Shown piece after piece: positions 10,601 through 18,345 of a DNA stretch of 64,000 nt (the stretch's first letter is position 1; each line of letters starts with the position of its first letter). The stretch lies in contig JAWLCW010000012.1 in the NCBI GenBank assembly GCA_041686935.1, positions 102,009-166,008 on the forward strand. The letters run 5' to 3'. Source of the DNA: Mariniphaga sp041686935. Lineage in GTDB: Bacteria > Bacteroidota > Bacteroidia > Bacteroidales > Prolixibacteraceae. The position numbers and the translations under genes are program-made. Below the pieces are notes generated by a model. It saw nothing but the letters and a program-made list of their open reading frames with translations, searched no databases and had not been told where the DNA came from.

Positions 10601-10925
10601 CAATCTTATAAAAGAAAAGGAAAACTTTACGCCAAGACAAGACAACGATCAGTATCTGGTAAAAGGTGATTACATTCGACTCCGAACCCTTGGATTGAAT
10701 TATACCTTCAATAAAAATGTGGTTGACAAACTGAAATTAAAAGGATTAAATGCCTTTGTCTCGGCAAACAACCTCTGGACCTGGACCGCGGAGTTTGAAG
10801 GATATGATCCCGAAGGCGTAGGTTTAAGCAGCAGTCCGCAAAGCAGAAACCTTACACAAGGTGTAAGGGATTCGAGATTGCCTTCATTAAAATCGTACAA
10901 TTTCGGTATTAACATCACATTTTAA
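7656..10925 (+). CDS. SusC-like TonB-dependent glycan importer 1
   Basis: This 1089-residue outer-membrane protein imports oligosaccharides using TonB energy. After a signal peptide (cleavage after LQAQ, about residue 20) comes a carboxypeptidase-regulatory-like beta-sandwich (about 22-95), the TonB-box/plug start EEVVVLGYGT (100-109) and the SusC/RagA signature KKRDVIGSV. The plug contains LWVIDGI and NPNDIESVEVLKDAAATAIY, and the rest is a 22-stranded barrel ending in an aromatic-rich strand (SYNFGINITF). Length and layout are typical of the SusC/RagA family. SusD starts 20 bases downstream, so the two form the usual importer-lid complex. It is divergent from the HTCS gene, its likely activator. 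Confidence 0.97.
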   Translation: MKKFLLLSFFSFLIFALQAQERSINGKVTSAEDGSPIPGVTVMVKGTSQGTITDVDGNFQLSVPSDAEKLVFSFVGMLTQEADIQNNMNIAMKQDVVGLEEVVVLGYGTRKKRDVIGSVAQVTGKEITSLASPSLDASLQGTASGLQVSSSSGTPGAIARVMIRGTNSLSSATEPLWVIDGIIVGSNLNNSSAISQSSASSVGVLSTINPNDIESVEVLKDAAATAIYGQRGSNGVIIITTKTGRKGVAESTVSVSTGVTTLTRHPDEFGLANTNRWFDIMETARANSGFTPIEYDPVVHGNVNSIDNSVTLSRAQALATNVNWFDQILRTGNYKDVNFSTTNGTEKGSYYFSGNYRKDESVIKNGSLERFSARSNMDFVLTEDLKLDGRFNFTYINNRARPDGGAPGGNNNTASGGFSHALETPPWMPLYDPGNPSELWNTLSGYNLVASNDPANIRTEAMKYRVLGGAGLTYNLPWVQGLSLRGEASVDLMHDHSIFWSNTVVRRQSSYAFDDKTQYRHLAYNIRANYDQTFGNHNISLVVGSESEMISTERSYIEGDQLSGTAKQVGNPANPLRIGSYFGGEEYLRGYFGRGNYKFMDKYLLGFSFRRDGTSNFIEENRWGTFSALSAGWILSDEAFMENISQINFMKLRGSFGQTGNANIPGGLDTPSYLDWMRYGERSAGVAKGTSFSGFAVRSVSWETTNSVDFGIDFGIFENRINGSIAYYNQMVEDMLLSVPIPISSGMFSWGEDGSIWANIGDMKNYGLEFNVNTINVNKNGFKWTSAFNITTNKNEILKLNPQLDEQGGGIISGMTVSRTGGSLGEWYLNEFAGIHPEYGYPLIYQADNNKFVKDNEGNDTEELNPNYMKRYVDPETGDFVIIPATNGNTNTNRIIHEGKTGMPTWFGGFSNALSYKGLELSFTFTFAGGNYIYDNVTKALHSVGGNMVNDLKEKTWSDNNKNATLPGLTADEKYDLYDDNGNLIKEKENFTPRQDNDQYLVKGDYIRLRTLGLNYTFNKNVVDKLKLKGLNAFVSANNLWTWTAEFEGYDPEGVGLSSSPQSRNLTQGVRDSRLPSLKSYNFGINITF

Positions 10926-10945
10926 AATCATTAAAAATTTGTCTT

Positions 10946-12541
10946 ATGAAATCATATAAATATTTAATCATCTTTTTCCTGATTACAGCATTTGTAGCTT
11001 GTGAGAAAGACAGTGATCTGGGATTTTTCGACAAACAATATCCCCGTGAAGCGCCATGGCCGTCAGTCACTGATTTTGAAAATGCGGTCATTGGTTCATA
11101 CTGGCTGTTAAGTGGAAACAATTCGGGCCGGAATCCAATTGTGGCGCAACGTCTTACACTGGATGCCACTTCTGACGGACTTTACTATAATCCGAATTTT
11201 GGAACTGATGCCACCACCGGCGATTTGTATGACCGCCGCAGCGAACTGAACATCAGTTATCCTGATGCTACGTTCAATACCGGATATATGGCGCTTGGCA
11301 CACATACCGATGCTATCGGGTTTATGGAATCGTATGAAAACAATAACCCCTACCCATTCGACATAAACAAAGACCAGGTTCCACGTCAGGAAGGTGAGAT
11401 ACGTTTTTGCCGCGCCTTTACCTGGTGGATGATGTCCACTATGTTTGTTCCTATGTATGATCCCAATGGGTCGAACGACACGAAGCGAATCCGGCTTTTG
11501 AACGAAATACCATCTGGTTTTGAAGAGGCCGTTAACGGCGAACTTGCAACCACCCAGCAAATTTACGACCTTATGGTGGCAGACCTTGAGCGGGCAATTG
11601 AAGTACTTCCCGGGAAATTCGAACAAGGTGTTCACCATCCGTCCTATCAATATGGGAGAGCAAACAAGTATGCAGCCATGGCTCTTTTAACACGGGTTTA
11701 TTTTCAGATGAATGAATTTGAAAAAGCCCGTCAGCTCTGCGATAATATTATTAATTATGCCGAATCAACCGGCTACTATTCGCTTGACCATGACCCGGTT
11801 GAAGCATTCAATAAAGCCTATGGATTTGAGGGCGAAGGAACTGAAGTTATCTGGTTTTATCTGCAATACGAAGGGGATGGCGTTGGAAGCTGGAAGAACC
11901 AGTGGATTGCCGAAAGATTTTCGAAGTGCAGAAGATATGGCGATAACCATGCCGGAAGAACGCTGGCCTGCAGCGACTATTTCCTCGAAACCGTTGGATG
12001 GCAGAATCCTTCAACAAAGGAGCCAACCGGCGAAGCCCTGGCAGATAAACGCTATAATCAGCTTTACCACCGCTACCTGGCCAACTCAGATATGCCTGCC
12101 GATTATACAACTCCAAACGATGGGGTTTATGAAACCCAGTTCGCTACAACACGTCCTTATGTTTGGGGAAACAAGTATTACCGTGATCCCAACAACCGCC
12201 TGGGTACAAACATTCCCATTTTCAGATTGCCGGAAATTTATCTGACCCGGTCAATCATCAGGTTAAAAGGAAGCGACCAGGCAGGAGCCGCTTCAGACTT
12301 AAATAAGGTTCGTGTAAGCAGGGGGCTGGAACCACTGCAGAATGTAACTGAAAATGATATTCACAATGAGCGATGGAAAGAACTCAATTTTGAAGGAGAC
12401 AGGGTAACCTACCTGCGGGCATTACGTATGGATGTTCCAAATGGTGACAGAGGTTCAGGTTCTTTGGCATGGAATTCGGAAAAATGGCTTTGGGCAATTC
12501 CCAAACGTGAGCAGGAACTAAACAGAGCCTATGATAACTAA
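10946..12541 (+). CDS. SusD/RagB-like glycan-binding lipoprotein 1
   Basis: This 531-residue surface lipoprotein (lipobox TAFVAC, Cys19) is the partner lid of the SusC above it. It shows the SusD/RagB hallmarks: early helices with tetratricopeptide-like packing, EGEIRFCRAFTWWMM (about 150-164), the conserved HHPSYQYGRANKYAAMALLTRV region (about 230-251), IPIFRLPEIYLTRS (about 428-441) and the C-terminal LNFEGDRVTYLRAL segment. Aromatic residues contact the glycan in the family, but the specificity cannot be read here. A strong hairpin follows 48 bases after the stop, separating susCD from the enzyme genes. Confidence 0.96.
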   Translation: MKSYKYLIIFFLITAFVACEKDSDLGFFDKQYPREAPWPSVTDFENAVIGSYWLLSGNNSGRNPIVAQRLTLDATSDGLYYNPNFGTDATTGDLYDRRSELNISYPDATFNTGYMALGTHTDAIGFMESYENNNPYPFDINKDQVPRQEGEIRFCRAFTWWMMSTMFVPMYDPNGSNDTKRIRLLNEIPSGFEEAVNGELATTQQIYDLMVADLERAIEVLPGKFEQGVHHPSYQYGRANKYAAMALLTRVYFQMNEFEKARQLCDNIINYAESTGYYSLDHDPVEAFNKAYGFEGEGTEVIWFYLQYEGDGVGSWKNQWIAERFSKCRRYGDNHAGRTLACSDYFLETVGWQNPSTKEPTGEALADKRYNQLYHRYLANSDMPADYTTPNDGVYETQFATTRPYVWGNKYYRDPNNRLGTNIPIFRLPEIYLTRSIIRLKGSDQAGAASDLNKVRVSRGLEPLQNVTENDIHNERWKELNFEGDRVTYLRALRMDVPNGDRGSGSLAWNSEKWLWAIPKREQELNRAYDN

Positions 12542-12588
12542 ATAGAAAATTCGGACTCTTGCCCGATTTTAAATAGTTTAGGTTAGTT

Positions 12589-12621
12589 ATACAGGCTGTC
12601 AATCAGGGCAGCCTGTATTTA
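12589..12621 (+). terminator. Hairpin after susCD (terminator or attenuator)
   Basis: A perfect 10-base stem (ATACAGGCTG with CAGCCTGTAT) encloses a ten-base loop and is followed by a T-rich stretch. It lies between susD and the first enzyme gene. It could lower or stop read-through so that the transporter is made in excess of the downstream enzymes. Confidence 0.7.
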
Positions 12622-12661
12622 ATTTAAATAGATTACATTTAAACATCAAAAACTGGTAAAA

Positions 12662-14881
12662 ATGTTCAATACGATTATTCAATTCATAATGGTTGCAATC
12701 TTTGCTTTACGGATTGTGAACCCGGCAATAGCCCAACCAAATCACGACTTCCTCCACAATAAATACGATGCACTGCACGATTCGCCAATGCAGCAAAAGT
12801 TCAGGCAAATTGCGCCCATGCCGTTCGGTGTAGTGTTTCTTCCGTGGGCCGGATGTACCGAAGAAGAAATGCGGCATCATTTCCGCATGATGAAAGAGCT
12901 GGGTTTCACCAACCTGAAACAAACCATGGCAACGCCGGAATGGCCGGAACACGAAACGTTACGAATTGCTTTGGAAGAAGGAATCATCCCGTTTTGGTAT
13001 GGCGAAGGTGGCTGGGAGCCCATTACTCCTGAACTGCTCGGAAAACTGGGATTACCAAAAAATATGGATATCAAAGAAGCCCGTGAACACCCCAAAATGC
13101 TGGAATACCAAAAAGAAGTTTTATACAAACATCTGGAAGCATGGAAAAAAAATCCGGTGGAATATGACGGTAAAGTCTATTTTCATGAACCCGATGCTTT
13201 TTTACGCCCCGAAGATGAAAGGCCATTCAAAGAATGGATAAAAAAGCAATACAGTACCGTTGAAGAATTAACAAAAGCCTGGAACCAATATGAAGTGGGG
13301 ATTAAAAGAGATACATACAAAAGCTGGAAAGATTTTGAAAACGACAACCTGGTGAAAACCATACCCGGCTCCGATGAAATTGTGCCTTCGGCAGGAAGGG
13401 AATACGGTCAGGTTCGCGATATTCTTCGTTATAAAGCCGACATGAACATTAAATACCTCGAAGCGACCAAAATTCCGTCTCACCCGGAGCAACCGGTCAG
13501 GGCAGGTGGCGAAATGGGACTATTCCTTCCGTTTGCCTCGCGCGGCACCGACATGGAAGGGATTGCCGAACTGATGAAAGATCGCGGTTCTTTCTATCCT
13601 TCCATTCATTTGGCCTGGCATTTTGAGGAAACAGACTACGAAGTGGCACGGGCCATCTACATGCAGTCGTCTATCACAACCGACTGGTTTAAGGGTGGCT
13701 GGGCAGCAACCTGGGAAAGCACCGGCGGACCGCAACAATTTAGCGGCGGCAAAGGCTGGGATAGAAAAGGACAGGAAGGAACACCCGGGTTTACCGTAAA
13801 TGCCGGTACAATGACGCAGTTGTTGCTGTCCTATCTGGCAGGCGGTTTTAAAGGAGTCGGTCTTTGGGCATGGAATTACCGGAAGGCTGGCTGGGAATCG
13901 GGCGAATACGCATTGCTGAACCGCCAGAACGAGCCTTCGGAAAGGGCCATTCGTGCCGGACACATTGCCAAAGCCGCCAACAAATACCGCGATGAAATCT
14001 GGCAGGCGCACAAGGAACCACTGGTGGGTGTTTTTGTGAACTGGGACAATGAAGCCATTTGGGCAGCAGTAGCAGGTCCCGGACGGACTCATTTCAAACA
14101 CTATCCGGTTCAGGCGAGAATCGGAATCAGCCGTGCACTAATCAATGCCAATATTCCCTGGGAGTATGTAACCCCATCCGATTTGAGAGCAGGTTTGGGG
14201 CCGCGTTATCAAATCATTTATATGCCGGCACATGCGGCAATAAACGAAGATTTGTTCCCGGTTTTTGAAGAATATGTGAAACAGGGCGGACGGCTTGTTA
14301 TCGATGCCCCCGGCGGCTGGTGGACCGAACATGGAAAAGTACTCAATACCGGAAAAGGTTCCGCATTCGAACGTATTTTCGGGGCTTCCGTTGCTGATTT
14401 TCAGTACTCCAATAATGTTGTCTGGAAAATTGGAGAACATGTATTGGATGGTTTTGTGATGGACATTCATCCTACTTCAGCCAAAGTGATTGAACGTTTC
14501 CAAAACGGCAGGCCATCGGTTACTGAAAATAAACTTGGAAAAGGAACAGCCGTAATTATGGGTGCCGATGCTGCTTTCTCCATGAAATCACCCGGAAATG
14601 ATTTTATGGAAAACTGGACGCTGAAACACACACTTGGCGGACTGAAATCGCCTTACGCCTGTCCCAATTCGATTGTTTACCGTTTGGCAGCCCCGGAAGC
14701 CGACCACTATTTTTTTATTAACGATGATGAACCGAAAATAACTTCGCTAACCTTTTCCGGTTTCCGTTACCAAACGTTCACCGATGCAGTAACCGGTGAA
14801 ACCATCGATCCTTCCGCCATTGAACTGGAAGGATACAGCGGAAGGTGGATAAGGTGTGAAAAGGCAGTAGCTGATCAATAA
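12662..14881 (+). CDS. Secreted GH42-superfamily-like hydrolase, copy A
   Basis: This 739-residue protein has a signal peptide ending near PAIAQ. The N-terminal two thirds look like a clan GH-A (beta/alpha)8 barrel: PMPFGVVFLPW, GFTNLKQ, then Glu176 in YFHEPDAF, Glu284 in RAGGEMGLF and Glu352 in AATWESTGGPQ. The C-terminal part (about 480-560, ISRALINANIPWEYVT and VKQGGRLVIDAP) resembles the trimerisation/flavodoxin-like domain of GH42 beta-galactosidases. A paralogue with the same Glu positions lies at 18342. By clan logic Glu176 would be the acid/base and Glu352 the nucleophile, but I have not proved this. Beta-galactosidase or a related exo-activity is likely. It does not match classical GH42 in detail, so a GH164/165-type or new family is possible. 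Confidence 0.75.
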   Translation: MFNTIIQFIMVAIFALRIVNPAIAQPNHDFLHNKYDALHDSPMQQKFRQIAPMPFGVVFLPWAGCTEEEMRHHFRMMKELGFTNLKQTMATPEWPEHETLRIALEEGIIPFWYGEGGWEPITPELLGKLGLPKNMDIKEAREHPKMLEYQKEVLYKHLEAWKKNPVEYDGKVYFHEPDAFLRPEDERPFKEWIKKQYSTVEELTKAWNQYEVGIKRDTYKSWKDFENDNLVKTIPGSDEIVPSAGREYGQVRDILRYKADMNIKYLEATKIPSHPEQPVRAGGEMGLFLPFASRGTDMEGIAELMKDRGSFYPSIHLAWHFEETDYEVARAIYMQSSITTDWFKGGWAATWESTGGPQQFSGGKGWDRKGQEGTPGFTVNAGTMTQLLLSYLAGGFKGVGLWAWNYRKAGWESGEYALLNRQNEPSERAIRAGHIAKAANKYRDEIWQAHKEPLVGVFVNWDNEAIWAAVAGPGRTHFKHYPVQARIGISRALINANIPWEYVTPSDLRAGLGPRYQIIYMPAHAAINEDLFPVFEEYVKQGGRLVIDAPGGWWTEHGKVLNTGKGSAFERIFGASVADFQYSNNVVWKIGEHVLDGFVMDIHPTSAKVIERFQNGRPSVTENKLGKGTAVIMGADAAFSMKSPGNDFMENWTLKHTLGGLKSPYACPNSIVYRLAAPEADHYFFINDDEPKITSLTFSGFRYQTFTDAVTGETIDPSAIELEGYSGRWIRCEKAVADQ

Positions 14882-14926
14882 ATTTTGTAAATTAAATCTG
14901 CATTACATCATTCAAATTCAACGATT

Positions 14927-15955
14927 ATGAAGTTTCAAATCCATTTGTTTTTCGCTTTTATCTTTATGGTTTCCTGCCATTCTGCAGTTGAAGAAAAGGA
15001 ACAACCAAGGCAGATAAGCGGAATTTATCCTCACCTGGCCTATTACAATAACGAAGGTGAATGTGGCACCGGGGCTGTTGTTCCCTGGGCCGACAGGTTA
15101 TGGGTCATTACATACGGGCCTCATTTCCCTTTTGGATCTTCTGATAAACTCTATGAAATTACATCTGATCTTAAACTCATTCCTTTTGATGAAAGCATTG
15201 GCGGAACACCCGCCAACCGGATGATTCATAAGGAAAGTAACCAACTGTTCATCGGACCGTATGTTGTTGATAAGAAACGAAATGTCAGGGTAATTTCGTA
15301 CGAAGACATGCCGGGCCGGCATACCGGAAATGCACGACATCTGTTTGATCCTGCCGGGAAAATCTATTATGGAACTATGGAGGAAGGCTTTTATAAGGTG
15401 GATGTAAATTCCCTTGAGGTTACTACTTTGTTTAAGGATGGAAATGTTATCAGGGAAGAGGGGCAAATGGCACAGGAGAATCTAATGCTGCTGGGTGCAC
15501 ATGGTATAGGGCTCTATTCCGGCCAGGGCGTCATGATTTATTCCAATAATGGCGAAACGGGGCAGGCTGCCCTCGAACGATTTGATGTTGAATCTGGTGC
15601 GCTGTATGAATGGGACGGCAAAGACTGGAAACTGGTGCGCCGGATCCAGTTTGTAGAGGTTACCGGATCCGGAGAATATATTTTGCGTTCAGCCGATGGA
15701 AAGGCAGCAGTGTGGGTTGGCGCCATCGACGATTTATGGGAAATGGGAAAACCTACCGGCTATGGAGGGCCCTTGAAAAATTCGGAGGTGAAAGCAGGTG
15801 AACCCTCCGATCCTTTTCTCATAGGTTTTTACGATAAGCGTTCTTTGGAAATTTCGCACCAGGCTTCACAGCTTGTAAAATTCCGGATTGAAATAGAGCC
15901 CATCGGCCATGATCCGTGGATGCTTTACAAAGAGGTTTCCGTTAACCCCGGCTAA
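14927..15955 (+). CDS. Propeller-like lipoprotein, truncated by an in-frame stop
   Basis: This 342-residue lipoprotein (MVSC, Cys17) has repeated short strands (RLWVITYGP, NQLFIGPYVV, GKIYYGTMEEGFYKV) that suggest a beta-propeller. I do not recognise a family name. Its frame ends VSVNPG followed by TAA at 15953, but the same frame continues for 32 more codons with clearly protein-like sequence (YEHRFPDDFQARWIRFVAD) to a TAG at 16052-16054. Proteins of this look normally end with such a beta-sandwich strand pair. A single change from GAA to TAA would explain it, so the gene is probably a recent pseudogene or truncated allele, unless the base is a sequencing error. It lies between copy A and the GH92 gene and is probably part of the same transcript. 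Confidence 0.75.
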   Translation: MKFQIHLFFAFIFMVSCHSAVEEKEQPRQISGIYPHLAYYNNEGECGTGAVVPWADRLWVITYGPHFPFGSSDKLYEITSDLKLIPFDESIGGTPANRMIHKESNQLFIGPYVVDKKRNVRVISYEDMPGRHTGNARHLFDPAGKIYYGTMEEGFYKVDVNSLEVTTLFKDGNVIREEGQMAQENLMLLGAHGIGLYSGQGVMIYSNNGETGQAALERFDVESGALYEWDGKDWKLVRRIQFVEVTGSGEYILRSADGKAAVWVGAIDDLWEMGKPTGYGGPLKNSEVKAGEPSDPFLIGFYDKRSLEISHQASQLVKFRIEIEPIGHDPWMLYKEVSVNPG

Positions 15956-16054
15956 AAATATGAGCATCGGTTCCCTGATGATTTTCAGGCCCGGTGGATA
16001 CGGTTTGTGGCTGATAGAAATTGTTTGGCAACCGCATGGTTTGAATATAAATAG
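15956..16054 (+). pseudogene. Stranded in-frame C-terminus of the preceding lipoprotein gene
   Basis: Directly after the TAA at 15953-15955 the same frame reads 32 codons (K-Y-E-H-R-F-P to F-E-Y-K) and then TAG. It includes WIRFVAD and CLATAWFEY, a conserved-looking terminal strand pattern. No start codon or ribosome site makes it a gene of its own, so it is best read as the cut-off end of the 14927 gene. Confidence 0.7.
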
Positions 16055-16113
16055 GAATGGTACAGCAGCGAACGAACCTGGAGTATGAGGTTAAAAATGA
16101 AAATACAAATACA

Positions 16114-18345
16114 ATGAAATTAAATAGAGTTTTATTGATAGTTATTCTTCTGATACTTAACTACAGCGTTGTATCACAAGACTTCACGCAGTATGTAAAC
16201 CCATTTATTGGTTCGTTGAATGATGGAAATACCAATCCAGGGGCAGTAATGCCCTGGGGGATGGCCTCCATTTCGCCGTTTAACGCATTCGATACAATAA
16301 ATCCACAGGCCTGGTGCCGAAGTCCGTATCTTTTTGGAAAACCCTACATTTCGGGATTTACACAACTAAATATCAGCGGCACGGGTTGCCCCGATCTGGG
16401 CACTTTCACTCAGGTAGCAACCACAGGTAAGCTGTCGTTTTTGCCTTCCCATAATGCTTCGTCCTATTCGCAGGAGGAGGCACTCGCCGGATATTACAGT
16501 GTTTTTCTTGATAAGTTCGGAGTAAAAGCGGAAATGACGGTAACCATGCGCACTACTTTGAGCCGTTATACTTTCCCGTCCGGGAGTTCAAACATTATGG
16601 TGAATCTGGGCTTAGGACTTACCACCCGCTATGGGGCTGTGATTCAAAGGCTGAGCGATACCGAGATTGCAGGGTACAAAACAACAGGCAACTTTTGCGG
16701 ACTAACCAATTCGCAAATCGTCTATTTCTATGCAAAAGTAAGTAAGAAACCAGTGGAATCAGGTGTTTGGGACGGCCACAGAAAATACCATTGGTTTAAA
16801 AGGCCCATGCCGGGGAAAGATATTGGCGCCTATTTTACCTTTGAAACAACCGAAGGCGAGCAGGTGTTTGTGCAAACAGGTTTTTCTTTTGTAAGTATTG
16901 AAAACGCTAAATTAAACCTTGAAACCGAACAGCCGGATCCTGACTTTGATGTTGTTGCCAAAAAGGCAGGAGATGCCTGGAATAATGAATTGTCGAAAAT
17001 TAAAGTGGAAGGCGGCACGGAAGATGACCGGATAAAATTCTATACAGCTCTGTATCACACACTTTTGCATCCACATGTTTTTAACGACGTAAATGGTGAA
17101 TACATTGGTTATGAAAGTCATAAGATTTACAACGCAGGCGAACGAAACCGTTATACCCTGTTTTCACTTTGGGATACCTACCGGACTGTACATCCATTCC
17201 TTTCATTGGTGTATCCCAAAAGACAATCAGAAATGGTTTCCAGTCTGACCGGTATGTACCGGGAGGGTGGCTGGCTGCCCCGCTGGGAGCTGACCGGCAT
17301 GGAGACGGGTGTAATGGTAGGCGACCCTTCATTGCCCGTCATAGCCGATACTTATCTCAGAGGTATCCGCGATTTTGATATCAATCTGGGATATGAAGCC
17401 ATGCGCAACAACGCTACTGCCGATCCGGCAATCAATATCATGCGTCCTGGTCTCGAATATTTGCTCCAATATGGATATATCCCTGATGATGCCCCGCCGG
17501 TTATGCACAATTTTCCAATGGATATGTATGAAAACATGCTCCGGCACCGGGTCGTGTGGGGCTCGGTATCTACATTGCTGGAATATGGCATTGCCGACTG
17601 GACCCTTGCGCAACTGGCGAAAGAACTGGGTAAAAACGAGGATTACGAAACGTTTTTTAAACGTTCGATGTTTTACCGCAACATATTTGATGAAAGCACA
17701 GGCTTTGTCAGGCCTAAACTCAGCGACGGCAAATGGGTAGAGCCTTTTGACCCGGCCAGCCACGATTTATCGTGCTTTACCGAAGGCAGTGCATGGACTT
17801 ATACCTTTATGGTACCGCACGATATGCAGGGGCTGATTCAACTTATGGGCGGACAGAAACACTTCGTGAATAAACTGCAGCAATGCTTCGACGAAGGCCA
17901 TTTTGATGTAACCAACGAACCCGACATAGCCTATCCTTTCCTTTTCAATTATGTAAAAGGTGAGGAATGGAGGACACAGAAAACAGTCAGGGAAATTGTA
18001 GAAAACGACTTCAAAAATGCCCCTGAAGGTATCCCCGGAAACGAAGATGTGGGCACACTCTCTGCCTGGCTGGTCTATTCAATGATGGGATTTTATCCCG
18101 ATTGCCCTGCCAATATGGAATACCAGTTAACCAGCCCTGTTTTTTCAAAAATTACTATCGAATTCGATCCGGATTATTACGAAGGCAGGCAGTTTGTCAT
18201 AGAAGCTCCTGAGGCTGGCCCCGATAACATGTATATCAAATCGATGCAACTTAATGGCAGGGCCCATAAAAAATATACCCTGCATCATAACGATTTGGTG
18301 AAAGGTGGGAAATTAGTTTATAACTTAATGCATAAAAAACCATGA
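16114..18345 (+). CDS. GH92 exo-alpha-mannosidase
   Basis: This is a 743-residue secreted enzyme of family GH92, calcium-dependent inverting alpha-mannosidases. I chose the ATG at 16114 because the signal peptide (MKLNRVLLIVILLILNYSVVSQ) starts there; an ATG 57 bases upstream would add an unlikely polar extension. The N-terminal beta-sandwich starts with the family hallmark YVNPFIGSLNDGNTNPGAVM. The (alpha/alpha)6 domain holds RYTLFSLWDTYRTVHP, GGWLPRWE, TNEPDIAYPFLFNY and GNEDVGTLSAWLVYSMMGFY. The segment NEPDIAYP replaces the NEPSHH seen in alpha-1,2-specific members, so another linkage is likely. Its stop overlaps the next start (ATGA), showing tight translational coupling. Confidence 0.93.
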   Translation: MKLNRVLLIVILLILNYSVVSQDFTQYVNPFIGSLNDGNTNPGAVMPWGMASISPFNAFDTINPQAWCRSPYLFGKPYISGFTQLNISGTGCPDLGTFTQVATTGKLSFLPSHNASSYSQEEALAGYYSVFLDKFGVKAEMTVTMRTTLSRYTFPSGSSNIMVNLGLGLTTRYGAVIQRLSDTEIAGYKTTGNFCGLTNSQIVYFYAKVSKKPVESGVWDGHRKYHWFKRPMPGKDIGAYFTFETTEGEQVFVQTGFSFVSIENAKLNLETEQPDPDFDVVAKKAGDAWNNELSKIKVEGGTEDDRIKFYTALYHTLLHPHVFNDVNGEYIGYESHKIYNAGERNRYTLFSLWDTYRTVHPFLSLVYPKRQSEMVSSLTGMYREGGWLPRWELTGMETGVMVGDPSLPVIADTYLRGIRDFDINLGYEAMRNNATADPAINIMRPGLEYLLQYGYIPDDAPPVMHNFPMDMYENMLRHRVVWGSVSTLLEYGIADWTLAQLAKELGKNEDYETFFKRSMFYRNIFDESTGFVRPKLSDGKWVEPFDPASHDLSCFTEGSAWTYTFMVPHDMQGLIQLMGGQKHFVNKLQQCFDEGHFDVTNEPDIAYPFLFNYVKGEEWRTQKTVREIVENDFKNAPEGIPGNEDVGTLSAWLVYSMMGFYPDCPANMEYQLTSPVFSKITIEFDPDYYEGRQFVIEAPEAGPDNMYIKSMQLNGRAHKKYTLHHNDLVKGGKLVYNLMHKKP

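Noticed and set aside
15956..16113. Start of GH92 at the ATG at 16057
   Set aside because: The extension is polar and lies before a clean signal peptide that begins at 16114.
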